From Acidimicrobiales bacterium (GTDB lineage Bacteria > Actinomycetota > Acidimicrobiia > Acidimicrobiales > Aldehydirespiratoraceae): 37,883 nt of DNA. Positions 1-9,330 of this stretch are shown in pieces; within the stretch, counting starts at the first letter, position 1, and every line of letters begins with the position of its first letter. The translations under genes were made by a program, and so were the position numbers. The stretch covers positions 1-37,883 of the forward strand of contig JAJCXW010000216.1 in assembly GCA_029263235.1 (NCBI GenBank). Direction: 5' to 3'. The notes below the pieces were generated by a model, which saw only the letters and a program-made list of their open reading frames with translations, ran no database searches and was not told the origin of the DNA.

Positions 1-1
1 C

Positions 2-91
2 ATCGCTGAACTCTGCCATCGACGGGGCCTGATCACACCGCGGTTCAACGACCTGAGCCATCAGGAATGGATCCTTCGTGGTCGGACCTAG
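2..91 (+). CDS. C-terminal fragment of an upstream gene, product unknown (…IAELCHRRGLITPRFNDLSHQEWILRGRT*)
   Basis: Open frame from the window edge to TAG at 89-91. Composition is plausible for coding sequence, but the fragment is too short for identification. Confidence 0.35.
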   Translation: MAELCHRRGLITPRFNDLSHQEWILRGRT

Positions 92-100
92 AGTGATTCG

Positions 101-388
101 ATGAAGAAGGCAAGGATCGAGCGCCGTCTGAACGTGATCAGCAGCCAGATCCGTGGGCTGCGCGACGATCTTCGTGAATCCGACCACCAGTCGCGGCAAC
201 TCTCCGACGAGGCCGACGACGCCCGTTTGCGGGCTCTCGTGTCGGAAACCCCGCTGGCCGAACGTGAGCATCGCCAGGCCGACCGCCACGCCGAGCGACT
301 TCGCCGACACCGGGAACGGTCCCAGACCCGTATCCGCGAGCTGGAGCAGGAACAGAACGACCTGCTCGATCGCATCAGCGAACTGTGA
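101..388 (+). CDS. Small charged coiled-coil protein (95 aa), unknown function
   Basis: ORF from ATG 101, rich in E/R/L heptad-like segments. Stop overlaps the next gene start (GTGA, 385-388). TAGAGT lies 6 nt before the ATG. Confidence 0.7.
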   Translation: MKKARIERRLNVISSQIRGLRDDLRESDHQSRQLSDEADDARLRALVSETPLAEREHRQADRHAERLRRHRERSQTRIRELEQEQNDLLDRISEL

Positions 389-993
389 GCGAAACGCCGG
401 CGGGATCGCCCGTTGCGGCGGCGGTGCGTGTGCTGGTTGCTGAGGACGAAGCGATAATCCGTCTCGATCTGGTCGAGACACTCGAATCCGAGGGATACGA
501 GGTGGTCGCGTCCACCGGCCGAGGAGACGACGCGATCCGATTGGCCACCGAACTCGAACCCGATGTGGCACTGCTCGACATCAAGATGCCGGGAGCCAAC
601 GGGATAGAGGTTGCCCGTCAGATCTCCGAGGTGGGTTCGTCGGCGGTGGTGATTCTCACGGCGTTCGGCCAGCGCGAGCTGATAGACGACGCCAAGGCTG
701 CAGGCGTCATGGCCTATCTCGTGAAGCCCTACCGGCGATCCGATCTCATACCGGCGGTCGAATTGGCTCGGGCTCGATTTCGTGATCTGCAGGCAGCGGA
801 GGGCCATGTCGACGACCTTCAGCGTCGCCTGCGCGCCCGTGGATTGATCGAGAAGGCCAAGGGACATCTGATCGACCAGCATTCGTTCAGCGAGGCCGAC
901 GCCTTCGGCTTCATCCAGCGAACCGCAATGTCGGAGCGTCGAAAGATGGTCGACGTGGCTTCCGAGGTGCTGGAGGGGTCGCTCAGCCCGTGA
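385..993 (+). CDS. pdtaR: Response regulator with receiver domain and C-terminal ANTAR RNA-binding domain (PdtaR-like)
   Basis: Receiver motifs VLVAEDEAIIRLDLVETL, DVALLDIKMPG and YLVKPY; ANTAR-type tail RGLIEKAKGHLIDQHSFSEADAFGFIQRTAMSERRKMVDVA. Located directly upstream of polA. Confidence 0.88.
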   Translation: MSETPAGSPVAAAVRVLVAEDEAIIRLDLVETLESEGYEVVASTGRGDDAIRLATELEPDVALLDIKMPGANGIEVARQISEVGSSAVVILTAFGQRELIDDAKAAGVMAYLVKPYRRSDLIPAVELARARFRDLQAAEGHVDDLQRRLRARGLIEKAKGHLIDQHSFSEADAFGFIQRTAMSERRKMVDVASEVLEGSLSP

Positions 994-1012
994 GTGAGTA
1001 GGGTCGTCAGCC

Positions 1013-3685
1013 ATGCCGAAGGTGATGCTGGTCGACGGAAATTCACTCACGTATCGGGCGTTTTTCGCGCTCCCGACCGACATGGCCACAGCGTCGGGTC
1101 AGGTCACCAATGCCGTCTACGGCTTCACGTCGATGCTCATCAATCTGCTGAAGGAACACCAGCCCGATCTGCTGGGTGTTGCCTTCGATCGCCGTGAGCC
1201 GACCTTCCGCCACGAGGCGCTACCCAGCTACAAGGCCAACCGCGACGCAACCCCCGACATCCTGATTCAACAGATGGGGCTGGTTCGTAAGCTCCTCGAC
1301 ACCCTGGCGATCCAATCGATCGACCTCAAAGGGTTCGAAGCCGACGACATCATCGCCACGCTGGCCACCGAAGGCCGCGACCGGGGCGACGATGTCGTGA
1401 TCGTCACCGGCGACCGCGACAGCTATCAACTGGTGGAAGACCCCCACGTGAAGGTCCTCTACAACAAACGCGGGGTCTCTGACTACGCCTTCTACGACGA
1501 AGACGGAATCTTCGAACGCACCGGCGTCCGCCCTGTCGACTATGTGCAGTACGCGGCGATGCGAGGAGATCCGTCGGACAATCTGCCCGGGGTTCCCGGG
1601 GTGGGGGAGAAGACCGCCGCGAAGCTGATCAATGAGCGAGGCGGCATCGATGGCATCTATGCCAGCCTCGATGAGCTGACCCCGAAGCTCCGAGAGAACC
1701 TCGCCGCCAGCCAGGACAAGGTCCGCAGCAACATCGAGATGATGACCCTGGTCCGCGACGTCGATCTGCCGGTCGGGGTCGCCGACCTCGTGCGAGGAGA
1801 TGTCGACGAAGGGGCCGTGCGAGACCTGTTCGACTTTCTCGAGTTCCGCAACCTCCACGGGAGACTGGCCGCGGTGATCGACGGCCTCGATGCCGACGAA
1901 TCCTCGGGAACAGAAACCGTGGTCCTCGAGGCAGAGGTCTCGGTGGCCGAGTCAGCGTCGGACGCGATCGCGGCGATGGCCGAAGCCGGCGAAACATCAG
2001 GTTCCAGGCCGGTGGCGATGGCAATGGACGACGACATCGGGCTCGGGCTGGTGATCGTGGTCGACCCACCGATGGCCGGAACGGTCTTCATCCCCGGCGG
2101 GCTGCTCGAAGACGACGAAGTCAAGGCGACATTGGCTGAATTCGTAGCGGCCAATGGGCCCGGCATCGCCATGCATGGCGCCAAGACGGCTATACGGCAC
2201 CTTCTCGAGATCGGGATCGACATGAGAGGGCTTGTGTTCGACACCCGGCTGGCGGCCTACCTGATCGATCCCGCCCACCGGTCCTATGAGATCGCCGACA
2301 TTCTCGGTCGATTCGCCGGACTCGAACTCCCGGAGTCGGGCCCACCCGACGGGCAACTTGATCTCACAGGCGAGACCGAGCCCGACCATCTCCAACTGGC
2401 CCGCCAGGCTCTGGCTGTCGACCGGCTGGTGGTTCCGATGGGCGACGCGATGAAGGCGCTCGAACTCCACGAACTCCACGACGAGCTCGAGATCCCGTTG
2501 GTGCGGGTCCTGTCCCGCATGGAGAGCATCGGCATCGGAGTCGACCGTGCCGTCCTCACCCGTATTCGCGACGAACTCGACTCAGGCGCCGCCGATCTGC
2601 GGGCCGCGGTGATCGCCGATGCCGGCCACGACTTCAACGTCAACTCGACCAAACAGCTTCGAGAGGTCCTGTTCGAAGAGCTGGGCCTCACCCCCCAGAA
2701 AAAGACCAAGACCGGGTTCAGCACCGATGCCCAGTCACTCGAAAAGCTGCGCGGCGATCATGTGATCATCGAGCACCTGCTCGAATACCGCGAGCTCGAG
2801 AAGCTGCGATCCACCTACGGCGAAGGCCTTCTCGCCGAGGTCGGGCCGGGTGATCGAATCCGGGCCACGTTCAACCAAACCGTGGCCAGAACCGGCCGCC
2901 TGAGCTCTGATGCCCCCAATCTCCACAACATTCCGGTGCGATCCGAACGGGGACGGGTGTTCAGAACGGCGTTCGTGGCCCCCGAAGGCAACCTTCTGGT
3001 GGTCGCCGACTACGACCAGATCGAACTGCGATGCATCGCTCATCTCGCAGAGGATCCCGGCCTGATCGGCGCATTCGACGTGGGCGACGACATCCACACC
3101 ACCGTGGCGGCACGGGTCTTCGGCGTTTCCCCGGCAGAGGTCGACCACCAGATGCGTTCCAGGGCGAAGATGGTCTCCTACGGCCTGGCCTACGGAATGG
3201 AGGCCTACGGCCTGGCCCAAAGGCTCAACATTCCCACGGGAGAAGCCAGCGAGATTCTCGAATCGTATTTCGAGCAGTTTCCTTCGGTGCGGGCCTACAT
3301 GGACCAGACCGTCGCCGAGGCCCGTTCCAAGGGCTACACCCTCACGCTGTTTGGTCGACGGCGCCAGATCCCGGAACTCGCCTCGGGAAACCGGCAGGTC
3401 CGTCAGGCCGGAGAGCGCCAGGCCATGAACGCCGGGATCCAAGGACTCGCCGCCGACATCTTCAAGGTGGCACTGATACATCTCGATGCCGGGCTCGAAG
3501 AAGCGGAGCTTCGTAGCCGGATCGTGCTGCAAGTACACGACGAGATCCTTGTCGAGTCAGCCCTCGACGAGGTCGACGAAGTCACCGATTTGGTGAGGTC
3601 GACCATGACCGGTGCCTACCAACTCAGGGTCCCGCTCGAGGTCGATCTCAACGTGGCCTCCACGTGGGCTGGAGCCAAAGGCTGA
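1013..3685 (+). CDS. polA: DNA polymerase I
   Basis: 5'-nuclease domain (VMLVDGNSLTYRAFFAL, VTGDRDSYQLV, GVPGVGEKTAAKL) and polymerase motifs (VVADYDQIELRCIAHL, RSRAKMVSYGLAYGM, LQVHDEILVE). Confidence 0.98.
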   Translation: MPKVMLVDGNSLTYRAFFALPTDMATASGQVTNAVYGFTSMLINLLKEHQPDLLGVAFDRREPTFRHEALPSYKANRDATPDILIQQMGLVRKLLDTLAIQSIDLKGFEADDIIATLATEGRDRGDDVVIVTGDRDSYQLVEDPHVKVLYNKRGVSDYAFYDEDGIFERTGVRPVDYVQYAAMRGDPSDNLPGVPGVGEKTAAKLINERGGIDGIYASLDELTPKLRENLAASQDKVRSNIEMMTLVRDVDLPVGVADLVRGDVDEGAVRDLFDFLEFRNLHGRLAAVIDGLDADESSGTETVVLEAEVSVAESASDAIAAMAEAGETSGSRPVAMAMDDDIGLGLVIVVDPPMAGTVFIPGGLLEDDEVKATLAEFVAANGPGIAMHGAKTAIRHLLEIGIDMRGLVFDTRLAAYLIDPAHRSYEIADILGRFAGLELPESGPPDGQLDLTGETEPDHLQLARQALAVDRLVVPMGDAMKALELHELHDELEIPLVRVLSRMESIGIGVDRAVLTRIRDELDSGAADLRAAVIADAGHDFNVNSTKQLREVLFEELGLTPQKKTKTGFSTDAQSLEKLRGDHVIIEHLLEYRELEKLRSTYGEGLLAEVGPGDRIRATFNQTVARTGRLSSDAPNLHNIPVRSERGRVFRTAFVAPEGNLLVVADYDQIELRCIAHLAEDPGLIGAFDVGDDIHTTVAARVFGVSPAEVDHQMRSRAKMVSYGLAYGMEAYGLAQRLNIPTGEASEILESYFEQFPSVRAYMDQTVAEARSKGYTLTLFGRRRQIPELASGNRQVRQAGERQAMNAGIQGLAADIFKVALIHLDAGLEEAELRSRIVLQVHDEILVESALDEVDEVTDLVRSTMTGAYQLRVPLEVDLNVASTWAGAKG

Positions 3686-3716
3686 GGCCGCGGGTGTTGC
3701 CTGTGGATGAGGCGGA

Positions 3717-3722
3717 TAGCGT
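3717..3722 (+). promoter_or_regulatory. Candidate -10 element (TAGCGT) for rpsA
   Basis: TANNNT hexamer in the polA/rpsA intergenic region. The predicted start site falls at about 3729, the beginning of the first leader hairpin. Confidence 0.45.
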
Positions 3723-3728
3723 TGGGAC

Positions 3729-3766
3729 GTCGTCACCCGACGACCCTACGTGGCCCTATGCCACGT
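3729..3766 (+). promoter_or_regulatory. Tandem hairpins in the rpsA 5' leader
   Basis: GTCGTC-accc-GACGAC (3729-3744) and ACGTGGC-cctat-GCCACGT (3748-3766), both perfect stems, upstream of the GTG start at 3800. Confidence 0.5.
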
Positions 3767-3799
3767 CGTGACCCTATTCCCTCTACAAAGCAGCCAACC

Positions 3800-5341
3800 G
3801 TGTCAGATCAGACCGTTCCCGCCGCCTCCGAATCGGAGTTCGGCACCTTCAATGCCGATGGCACCTATACCCCTCGCCAGATAATCGACACCGACCTCAA
3901 GGGCGTCGATATCGAAGAGGCCTACACCTCCACGATGGTTCTCGTCGAAGACGGCCAACTCGTGGAAGGCACCGTGGTCAGAGTCGACCACGACGAAGTC
4001 CTACTCGACATCGGCTACAAGTCCGAGGGCGTCATACCCGCCCGAGAGCTGTCGATTCGCAACGACGTCGACCCATCCGAGGTCGTGTCGATGGGCGAGA
4101 AGATCGAAGCTCTCGTCATCACCAAAGAAGACAAGGAAGGACGTCTCGTCCTTTCGAAGAAGCGGGCGCAGTACGAACGTGCCTGGGGCCGCATCGAGGA
4201 CGTCAAGGAAGCCGAAGGCGTCGTCAAGGGTCTGGTCATCGAGGTCGTCAAGGGCGGCCTGATCATGGATATCGGCCTTCGCGGCTTCCTTCCGGCCTCT
4301 CTCGTGGAGCTCCGTCGGGTGCGCGACCTTCAGCCCTACGTCGGAAAGGAACTCGACGCCAAGATCATCGAGCTCGACAAGAACCGCAACAACGTCGTGC
4401 TTTCTCGTCGAGCCTGGCTCGAGGAGACCCAGCGCGACCAGCGCGAGGAGTTCCTCGACAACCTCAAGCCCGGCGAGCGTCGCACTGGCGTTGTTTCGTC
4501 GGTGGTCAACTTCGGTGCGTTCGTCGATCTCGGCGGCATGGACGGACTCATCCACGTCTCGGAACTGTCGTGGAAGCACGTCGATCACCCGAGTTCTGTC
4601 GTCTCTGTCGGTGACGAAATCGAAGTCGAGGTCCTCGAAGTCGATCTCGACCGCGAACGAATCAGTCTCTCGCTCAAGGCCACCCAGCAGGATCCTTGGC
4701 AGGAATTCGCCGGAAGCCATCGAGTTGGCGAGCTTGTCTACGGCCGTGTCACCAAGTTGGTTCCGTTCGGCTCGTTCGTTCAGGTCGGTGACGGCATCGA
4801 AGGTCTGGTCCACATCTCGGAGATGTCGGCCCACCACATCGATCTTCCCGAGCAGGTCGTCACTCCCGGCGAAGAGCTTTGGGTCAAGATCATCGATCTC
4901 GATCTGCAGCGCCGTCGTATCAGCCTGTCGATCAAGCAGGCCGCGGAAGGCGGTCAGGTGGCAGCCGAGTACCAGGAGCACTTCGGCGAGCACGCCTACG
5001 ACACCGAAGGCAACTTCATCGGCGGTGAAAGCGACTCCGAAGGTCAGCAGGCCTGGGAGGAGTACTACGCCACCGCCGAAGACGATGCGACTGCTGTTGT
5101 AGGCGAGAGCGGCACCGACGACGACGGAACCGAATACGAATACGTCGAGGTCGAGGAAGAAGTCGACGTCGAAACGGTCGAGGAACCCGCTGCTGAGGCA
5201 GTTGAGGAACCCGCTGCCGAGGCGGTCGAGGAGACCGCCGCAGAGGTAGTCGAAGAGGCCGCTGTCGAGACCGCAGTCGAGGCTGCCGTCGAAACCGACG
5301 GTGAAGCCGTCGAAGCCGAATCAGACATCGAAGAAACCTGA
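3800..5341 (+). CDS. rpsA: 30S ribosomal protein S1 (four S1 domains plus acidic repetitive C-terminal tail)
   Basis: Four S1 repeats (VEGTVVRVDHDEVLLDIGYKSEGVIP…, …GLIMDIGLRGFLPASL, RTGVVSSVVNFGAFVDLGGMDGLIHVSELSW…, VYGRVTKLVPFGSFVQVGDGIEGLVHISEMS…). Likely start GTG 3800; the ORF track extends to 3707. Confidence 0.96.
   Translation: MSDQTVPAASESEFGTFNADGTYTPRQIIDTDLKGVDIEEAYTSTMVLVEDGQLVEGTVVRVDHDEVLLDIGYKSEGVIPARELSIRNDVDPSEVVSMGEKIEALVITKEDKEGRLVLSKKRAQYERAWGRIEDVKEAEGVVKGLVIEVVKGGLIMDIGLRGFLPASLVELRRVRDLQPYVGKELDAKIIELDKNRNNVVLSRRAWLEETQRDQREEFLDNLKPGERRTGVVSSVVNFGAFVDLGGMDGLIHVSELSWKHVDHPSSVVSVGDEIEVEVLEVDLDRERISLSLKATQQDPWQEFAGSHRVGELVYGRVTKLVPFGSFVQVGDGIEGLVHISEMSAHHIDLPEQVVTPGEELWVKIIDLDLQRRRISLSIKQAAEGGQVAAEYQEHFGEHAYDTEGNFIGGESDSEGQQAWEEYYATAEDDATAVVGESGTDDDGTEYEYVEVEEEVDVETVEEPAAEAVEEPAAEAVEETAAEVVEEAAVETAVEAAVETDGEAVEAESDIEET
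5177..5272 (+). repeat. Four 24-bp (8-aa) tandem repeats in the rpsA 3' end: VEEPAAEA / VEEPAAEA / VEETAAEV / VEEAAVET
   Basis: Successive 24-nt units, the first two nearly identical (gtcgaggaacccgctgctgaggca / gttgaggaacccgctgccgaggcg). Confidence 0.8.
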
Positions 5342-5378
5342 TCCTCCGGGCCGATCGGGCCCATCACAGAATCATCGA

Positions 5379-5415
5379 GAAGGGGCACCCGAAAGGGTGC
5401 CTCTTCCGGTTTTTT
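5379..5415 (+). terminator. Intrinsic terminator downstream of rpsA
   Basis: 12-bp stem GAAGGGGCACCC-gaaa-GGGTGCCTCTTC (one G·U pair, GAAA tetraloop) followed by cggTTTTTT. Confidence 0.9.
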
Positions 5416-5588
5416 GGTGTCTTGGAACGGCACAACGGATCAAGACCTCGCCTCGAAGTGCCGACGAGATGGAAATCAGCCGCGCGAACTATGCGCGGTG
5501 GTCCGTGGTCCCGGGTCGAATGCCTCACATACGAGTGGGAACAGCCGACAGGTTCGCGGAAGGTCGTCTCCCGACAAACGAGGGTCCC

Positions 5589-6542
5589 GTGGGTTCACGA
5601 AAAACACTCATCCTGATATCAGCGATAGCAGTAGGTGCCTTTGCCGGCTTCGCACTGCTCAGCTACATCCGTGGAATCGAGGACGGTGTGTATCAAGACG
5701 CACAGCCGGTCCAGGTTCTGATCGCCACCGCCGACATCCCCCAGGGGACGCCGGCGTCTGACGCCCTGCAGGCTGTGGAGGTGAAAGACATCCCGCTGGA
5801 GATCCGGCCATCGACCTACATCCCGGCCGAGGGCACCGATGAGCTCGCCGGCCTGGTCGCTCTGAGCGACATCCCGCGCAACCAGATCATCATTCGCGGC
5901 CTCTTCGTCGACCCGACCGTGATCCAGCAGTCGTTCAAGGACCAGATACCGACTGGCCAGGTGGCCGTGTCGGTCTCGGTCGCCCAAGTTCGAGCCGTCG
6001 GCGGCTATCTCCAGCCTGGAGACGAAGTCAACATCATGGTGAACGACGCCGGGTTCGGCTGCGGTGACGACGAGGAGGAGACCACGAACGCCGACGCTCC
6101 TCCCACCACGACGATCGGACTGGAGGCCGAGCCGGCCCAGGAGTACTGCTCGTACTCCCAGCCGTCGCGCTACGTCTTCCAGCGAGTGAAGATCCTCGCC
6201 ATCGGCGACCGTCAGGCCCTTCAGCCAGGACAAACGTCCGATGCGGCGCTTGTCCCGGTCGGCGGAACCATCACCTTCATGGTTCCCAACGAGGCCGCCC
6301 AGATCATCACCTCCCTCGACCCCACGCTGATGTACCTGACGCTTCTCCCCGAGGACTACCAGGCTGAGCCTCTCCCGGCTCTGTCCACCGATGTCATCGA
6401 GGGCCCGACTCCCGCAGAGCTGCCTGAGTGCCTCACCCCGTATGGGGTTGACGGCTACGTGGCCGGCGATGCGCCTGGCCTTACTGAAGGCCCCGCAGAA
6501 TTTGTCTCCGGTTACAGCTGCCAGGCGATCTGGGAAGGATGA
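5589..6542 (+). CDS. cpaB: CpaB/RcpC-like Tad pilus assembly protein (one N-terminal TM, SAF-like domain)
   Basis: N-terminal TM helix, then VQVLIATADIPQGTPASDALQAVEVKDIPLEIRPSTYI…LVALSDIPRNQIIIRGLFV…GQVAVSVSVAQVRAVGGYLQPGDEVNIMV, characteristic of CpaB. Start set at GTG 5589 after GAGGG; ATG 5520 is an alternative. ATGA overlap with the next gene. Confidence 0.85.
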   Translation: MGSRKTLILISAIAVGAFAGFALLSYIRGIEDGVYQDAQPVQVLIATADIPQGTPASDALQAVEVKDIPLEIRPSTYIPAEGTDELAGLVALSDIPRNQIIIRGLFVDPTVIQQSFKDQIPTGQVAVSVSVAQVRAVGGYLQPGDEVNIMVNDAGFGCGDDEEETTNADAPPTTTIGLEAEPAQEYCSYSQPSRYVFQRVKILAIGDRQALQPGQTSDAALVPVGGTITFMVPNEAAQIITSLDPTLMYLTLLPEDYQAEPLPALSTDVIEGPTPAELPECLTPYGVDGYVAGDAPGLTEGPAEFVSGYSCQAIWEG

Positions 6543-7834
6543 CCACCATGTCGAACTTCTTCACCGACGACACCAGCTCAATCCCCGAAGTGGACAGCTC
6601 TCCGGAAGTCGAGGAGGCGTCACCAGCTACACCAACTCCGGTTGCGCCGAGCAGTCGAACCTTCGATAGCGCGGGTGTCAATGTCGTGGTGATCGACCCC
6701 GACGAGTTTGCCCGCAAGCGCATCCTCGCCCAGATGGGTGACGATGTCAGCTCGTTCGCAGGCCCCGAGGAGTTGATCCCATTCCTGAACGGCGAGCCGA
6801 TCGTGTTGATCCTCGGACCGAGTTGCGCGGCCGATGACTCCCTGTCGAACATCGAACAACTGCTGCACAAGCATCGCGAGATAGGAGCGATCCTTGTTGT
6901 CGAGGAACTCACAACCAATCTTCTTCAGCAGGCTCTTCGCTCCGGTGTCAAGGATGTGCTCGCCGCTCCGGTCGACGGAGGTCAGCTGACCGAGGCCATA
7001 GCTCGGGTGACACCCGGGCTCGCCACTCCGGCCGCTGCGACTCCTGATGACCTGCCGGTCTTCGAGTCCGATGGCGATGTGGCACACGTTGTCACGGTGT
7101 TCTCCACCAAGGGAGGCGCCGGCAAGTCGGTGATCGCAACCAATCTCGGTGTGGCTCTGGCTCAGCGCTCAGAGAAGCCGGTGTGCCTGGTTGATGCCGA
7201 TCTTCAGTTCGGCGATATCGCCGTGATGCTCAAGCTCGCCCCTCAACACACGATCGTCGACGCGGTCAGCTCGCTCGACAGGCTCGACCCGAGCCTGATC
7301 CAGAGCTTGTTGATCACCCACGAGTCGTCGGGTCTCAAGATCCTTCCCGCTCCGCTCGAGCCCGCGTTCGCCGATCAGATCGGCGCGGCGGAGATGGTGC
7401 AGATCATCGAGGTGCTCAAGAGCTTCTGCTCCTACGTCATCGTCGACACTCCTGCCTACTTCAACGATGTGGTGCTGGGGATGATCGAGATCAGCGACGA
7501 CGTGTTGCTGGTGGCCGGAATGGACATTCCGAACATCAAGAACGTCAAGATCGGTCTCCAGACCCTTCGACTTCTCAACACACCCATGGAGAAGCTGCGT
7601 CTCGTTCTCAATCGGGCCAACTCCAAGGTGAAGCTCGATGTCACCGAGGTCGAGCGCACCCTCCAGATGAGTGCCGACATCCTGGTTCCCAGCGACATCG
7701 TGGTTCCTCAGTCGGTGAATCGGGGAGTGCCAGTGGTGCAGAGTTCAAAACGATCGGGTGTAGCGAAGGCGATCGAGGAAATGGCCGACATCTTCTGCCC
7801 GGAAGGTGCGTCGACAAGACGCAGTCGGCGTTGA
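6539..7834 (+). CDS. cpaE: CpaE-like pilus assembly ATPase (receiver-like N-terminus plus MinD/ParA-type ATPase)
   Basis: Deviant Walker A TVFSTKGGAGKSVIATNLGVALAQ, VCLVDADLQFGDIAVML, VIVDTPAYFNDVVL. The N-terminal region resembles a receiver fold. Confidence 0.9.
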   Translation: MTTMSNFFTDDTSSIPEVDSSPEVEEASPATPTPVAPSSRTFDSAGVNVVVIDPDEFARKRILAQMGDDVSSFAGPEELIPFLNGEPIVLILGPSCAADDSLSNIEQLLHKHREIGAILVVEELTTNLLQQALRSGVKDVLAAPVDGGQLTEAIARVTPGLATPAAATPDDLPVFESDGDVAHVVTVFSTKGGAGKSVIATNLGVALAQRSEKPVCLVDADLQFGDIAVMLKLAPQHTIVDAVSSLDRLDPSLIQSLLITHESSGLKILPAPLEPAFADQIGAAEMVQIIEVLKSFCSYVIVDTPAYFNDVVLGMIEISDDVLLVAGMDIPNIKNVKIGLQTLRLLNTPMEKLRLVLNRANSKVKLDVTEVERTLQMSADILVPSDIVVPQSVNRGVPVVQSSKRSGVAKAIEEMADIFCPEGASTRRSRR

Positions 7835-7899
7835 TTCAACCGTTGGTGAAGGTTCGTTCGAATACGAGTGCGATCAACAGATCTGCACAAGGAGAATAG

Positions 7900-9330
7900 A
7901 TGTCCCTCTATAAGCGACTCCACGAGGTCCAGCAGGACGGCAGCGATGCCGACGGAGGCAAGCCGCCTTCGTCGACCTCCGGATCGGGTGGTCTCCTGGC
8001 GGCAACCAAAGCAGCGCGCACCGGTCTGGCCGGACGCCGCGACCCGGTGCTCGACGAGCTACGTCATCGTATTCACCACAGCCTGATCGACGAGCTCGGT
8101 CCGATCCTCTACGACAGCAGACTGTCGGAGGAAGACCTCCGCAAGAAGGTCCACGAACAGCTCATCGCAGCCCTGGCCCAAGAGCGGGCGCCGCTGTCGG
8201 CTGCCGACAAGGCCCAACTGATCCAGGACGTTTCCGACGACATTCTCGGCTACGGGCCGATCGATCCGCTGCTACGGGACGACGATGTGTCGGAAATCAT
8301 GTGCAACGGACCGGACTCGGTCTACGTCGAACGCAATGGTCGCCTGGTCAAGGACCCGGTGACGTTCGTCGACGAAGCGCACCTTCGTCGCATCATCGAC
8401 AAGATCGTCGGCCAGGTCGGCCGCCGCATCGATGAGTCTTCACCGATGTGCGATGCCCGCCTGCCCGACGGTTCACGTGTGAACGCGATCATCTCGCCGT
8501 TGACCATCGGTGGACCGTTCCTCACCATCCGAAAGTTCAAGGCCGATCCGCTGCAGGTCGACGACCTGATTCGCTTCGGTACATTCGACGCCAACGCCGC
8601 CCGATTCCTTCAGGCGTGTGTTGTCGGCCGTCTCAACGTTGTCGTCGCGGGTGGTACCGGCACCGGTAAGACCACCACCCTCAACGTGCTGTCCTCGTTC
8701 ATTCCGGACGGCGAACGAGTGGTCACCGTCGAGGATGCCAAGGAACTCCAACTACATCAGCACCATGTCTTGTGCATGGAGACCCGTCCTCCGAACATCG
8801 AAGGCCGTGGTCAGGTCACGATTCGCGATCTCGTGAAGAACAGCCTGCGTATGCGGCCCGACCGCATCGTCGTCGGCGAGTGCCGCGCCGGCGAAGCGCT
8901 CGACATGCTCCAGGCCATGAACACGGGCCACGACGGTTCTTTGACGACGGTTCATGCCAACACTCCTCGCGACACTCTGAGCCGCCTCGAGACCCTTACC
9001 TTGATGGCTGGCTTCGATCTGCCGGTGCGTGCCATTCGTGAGCAGATGGCCTCGGCCGTCGACGTGATCATCCAGATCGCCCGACTTCGCGACGGGAGCC
9101 GTCGCATCACCCACATCACGGAAGTTCAGGGCATGGAGGGCGATGTCATCACCCTCCAGGACATCTTCTTGTTCGACTACAGCGCCGGCATCGATGACGA
9201 GGGTAGATACAGGGGAGTACTGCGACCCACCGGGATCCGTCCCAAGTTCGCCGAGAAGCTCAACTCCCAGGGAATCAAGCTCGGTCCCGAGACCTTCGCT
9301 CCGACCAACGCCGGAGAGGCCGAGGCGTGA
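7900..9330 (+). CDS. cpaF: CpaF/TadA-type secretion ATPase
   Basis: [22 protein letters not shown] (Walker A), [51 protein letters not shown] (Asp/His boxes). Strong AAGGAG ribosome-binding site. Confidence 0.97.
   Translation: MSLYKRLHEVQQDGSDADGGKPPSSTSGSGGLLAATKAARTGLAGRRDPVLDELRHRIHHSLIDELGPILYDSRLSEEDLRKKVHEQLIAALAQERAPLSAADKAQLIQDVSDDILGYGPIDPLLRDDDVSEIMCNGPDSVYVERNGRLVKDPVTFVDEAHLRRIIDKIVGQVGRRIDESSPMCDARLPDGSRVNAIISPLTIGGPFLTIRKFKADPLQVDDLIRFGTFDANAARFLQACVVGRLNVVVAGGTGTGKTTTLNVLSSFIPDGERVVTVEDAKELQLHQHHVLCMETRPPNIEGRGQVTIRDLVKNSLRMRPDRIVVGECRAGEALDMLQAMNTGHDGSLTTVHANTPRDTLSRLETLTLMAGFDLPVRAIREQMASAVDVIIQIARLRDGSRRITHITEVQGMEGDVITLQDIFLFDYSAGIDDEGRYRGVLRPTGIRPKFAEKLNSQGIKLGPETFAPTNAGEAEA

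Noticed and set aside
88-1089. 333-aa minus-strand ORF opposite pdtaR
   Set aside because: Antisense shadow of a confidently coding plus-strand gene in high-GC DNA; low-complexity Arg/Ser-rich translation with no recognisable domain.
5480-5498. CCGCGC-gaactat-GCGCGG hairpin upstream of cpaB
   Set aside because: A 6-bp GC stem is easily found by chance at this GC content; no supporting promoter or terminator context was identified.
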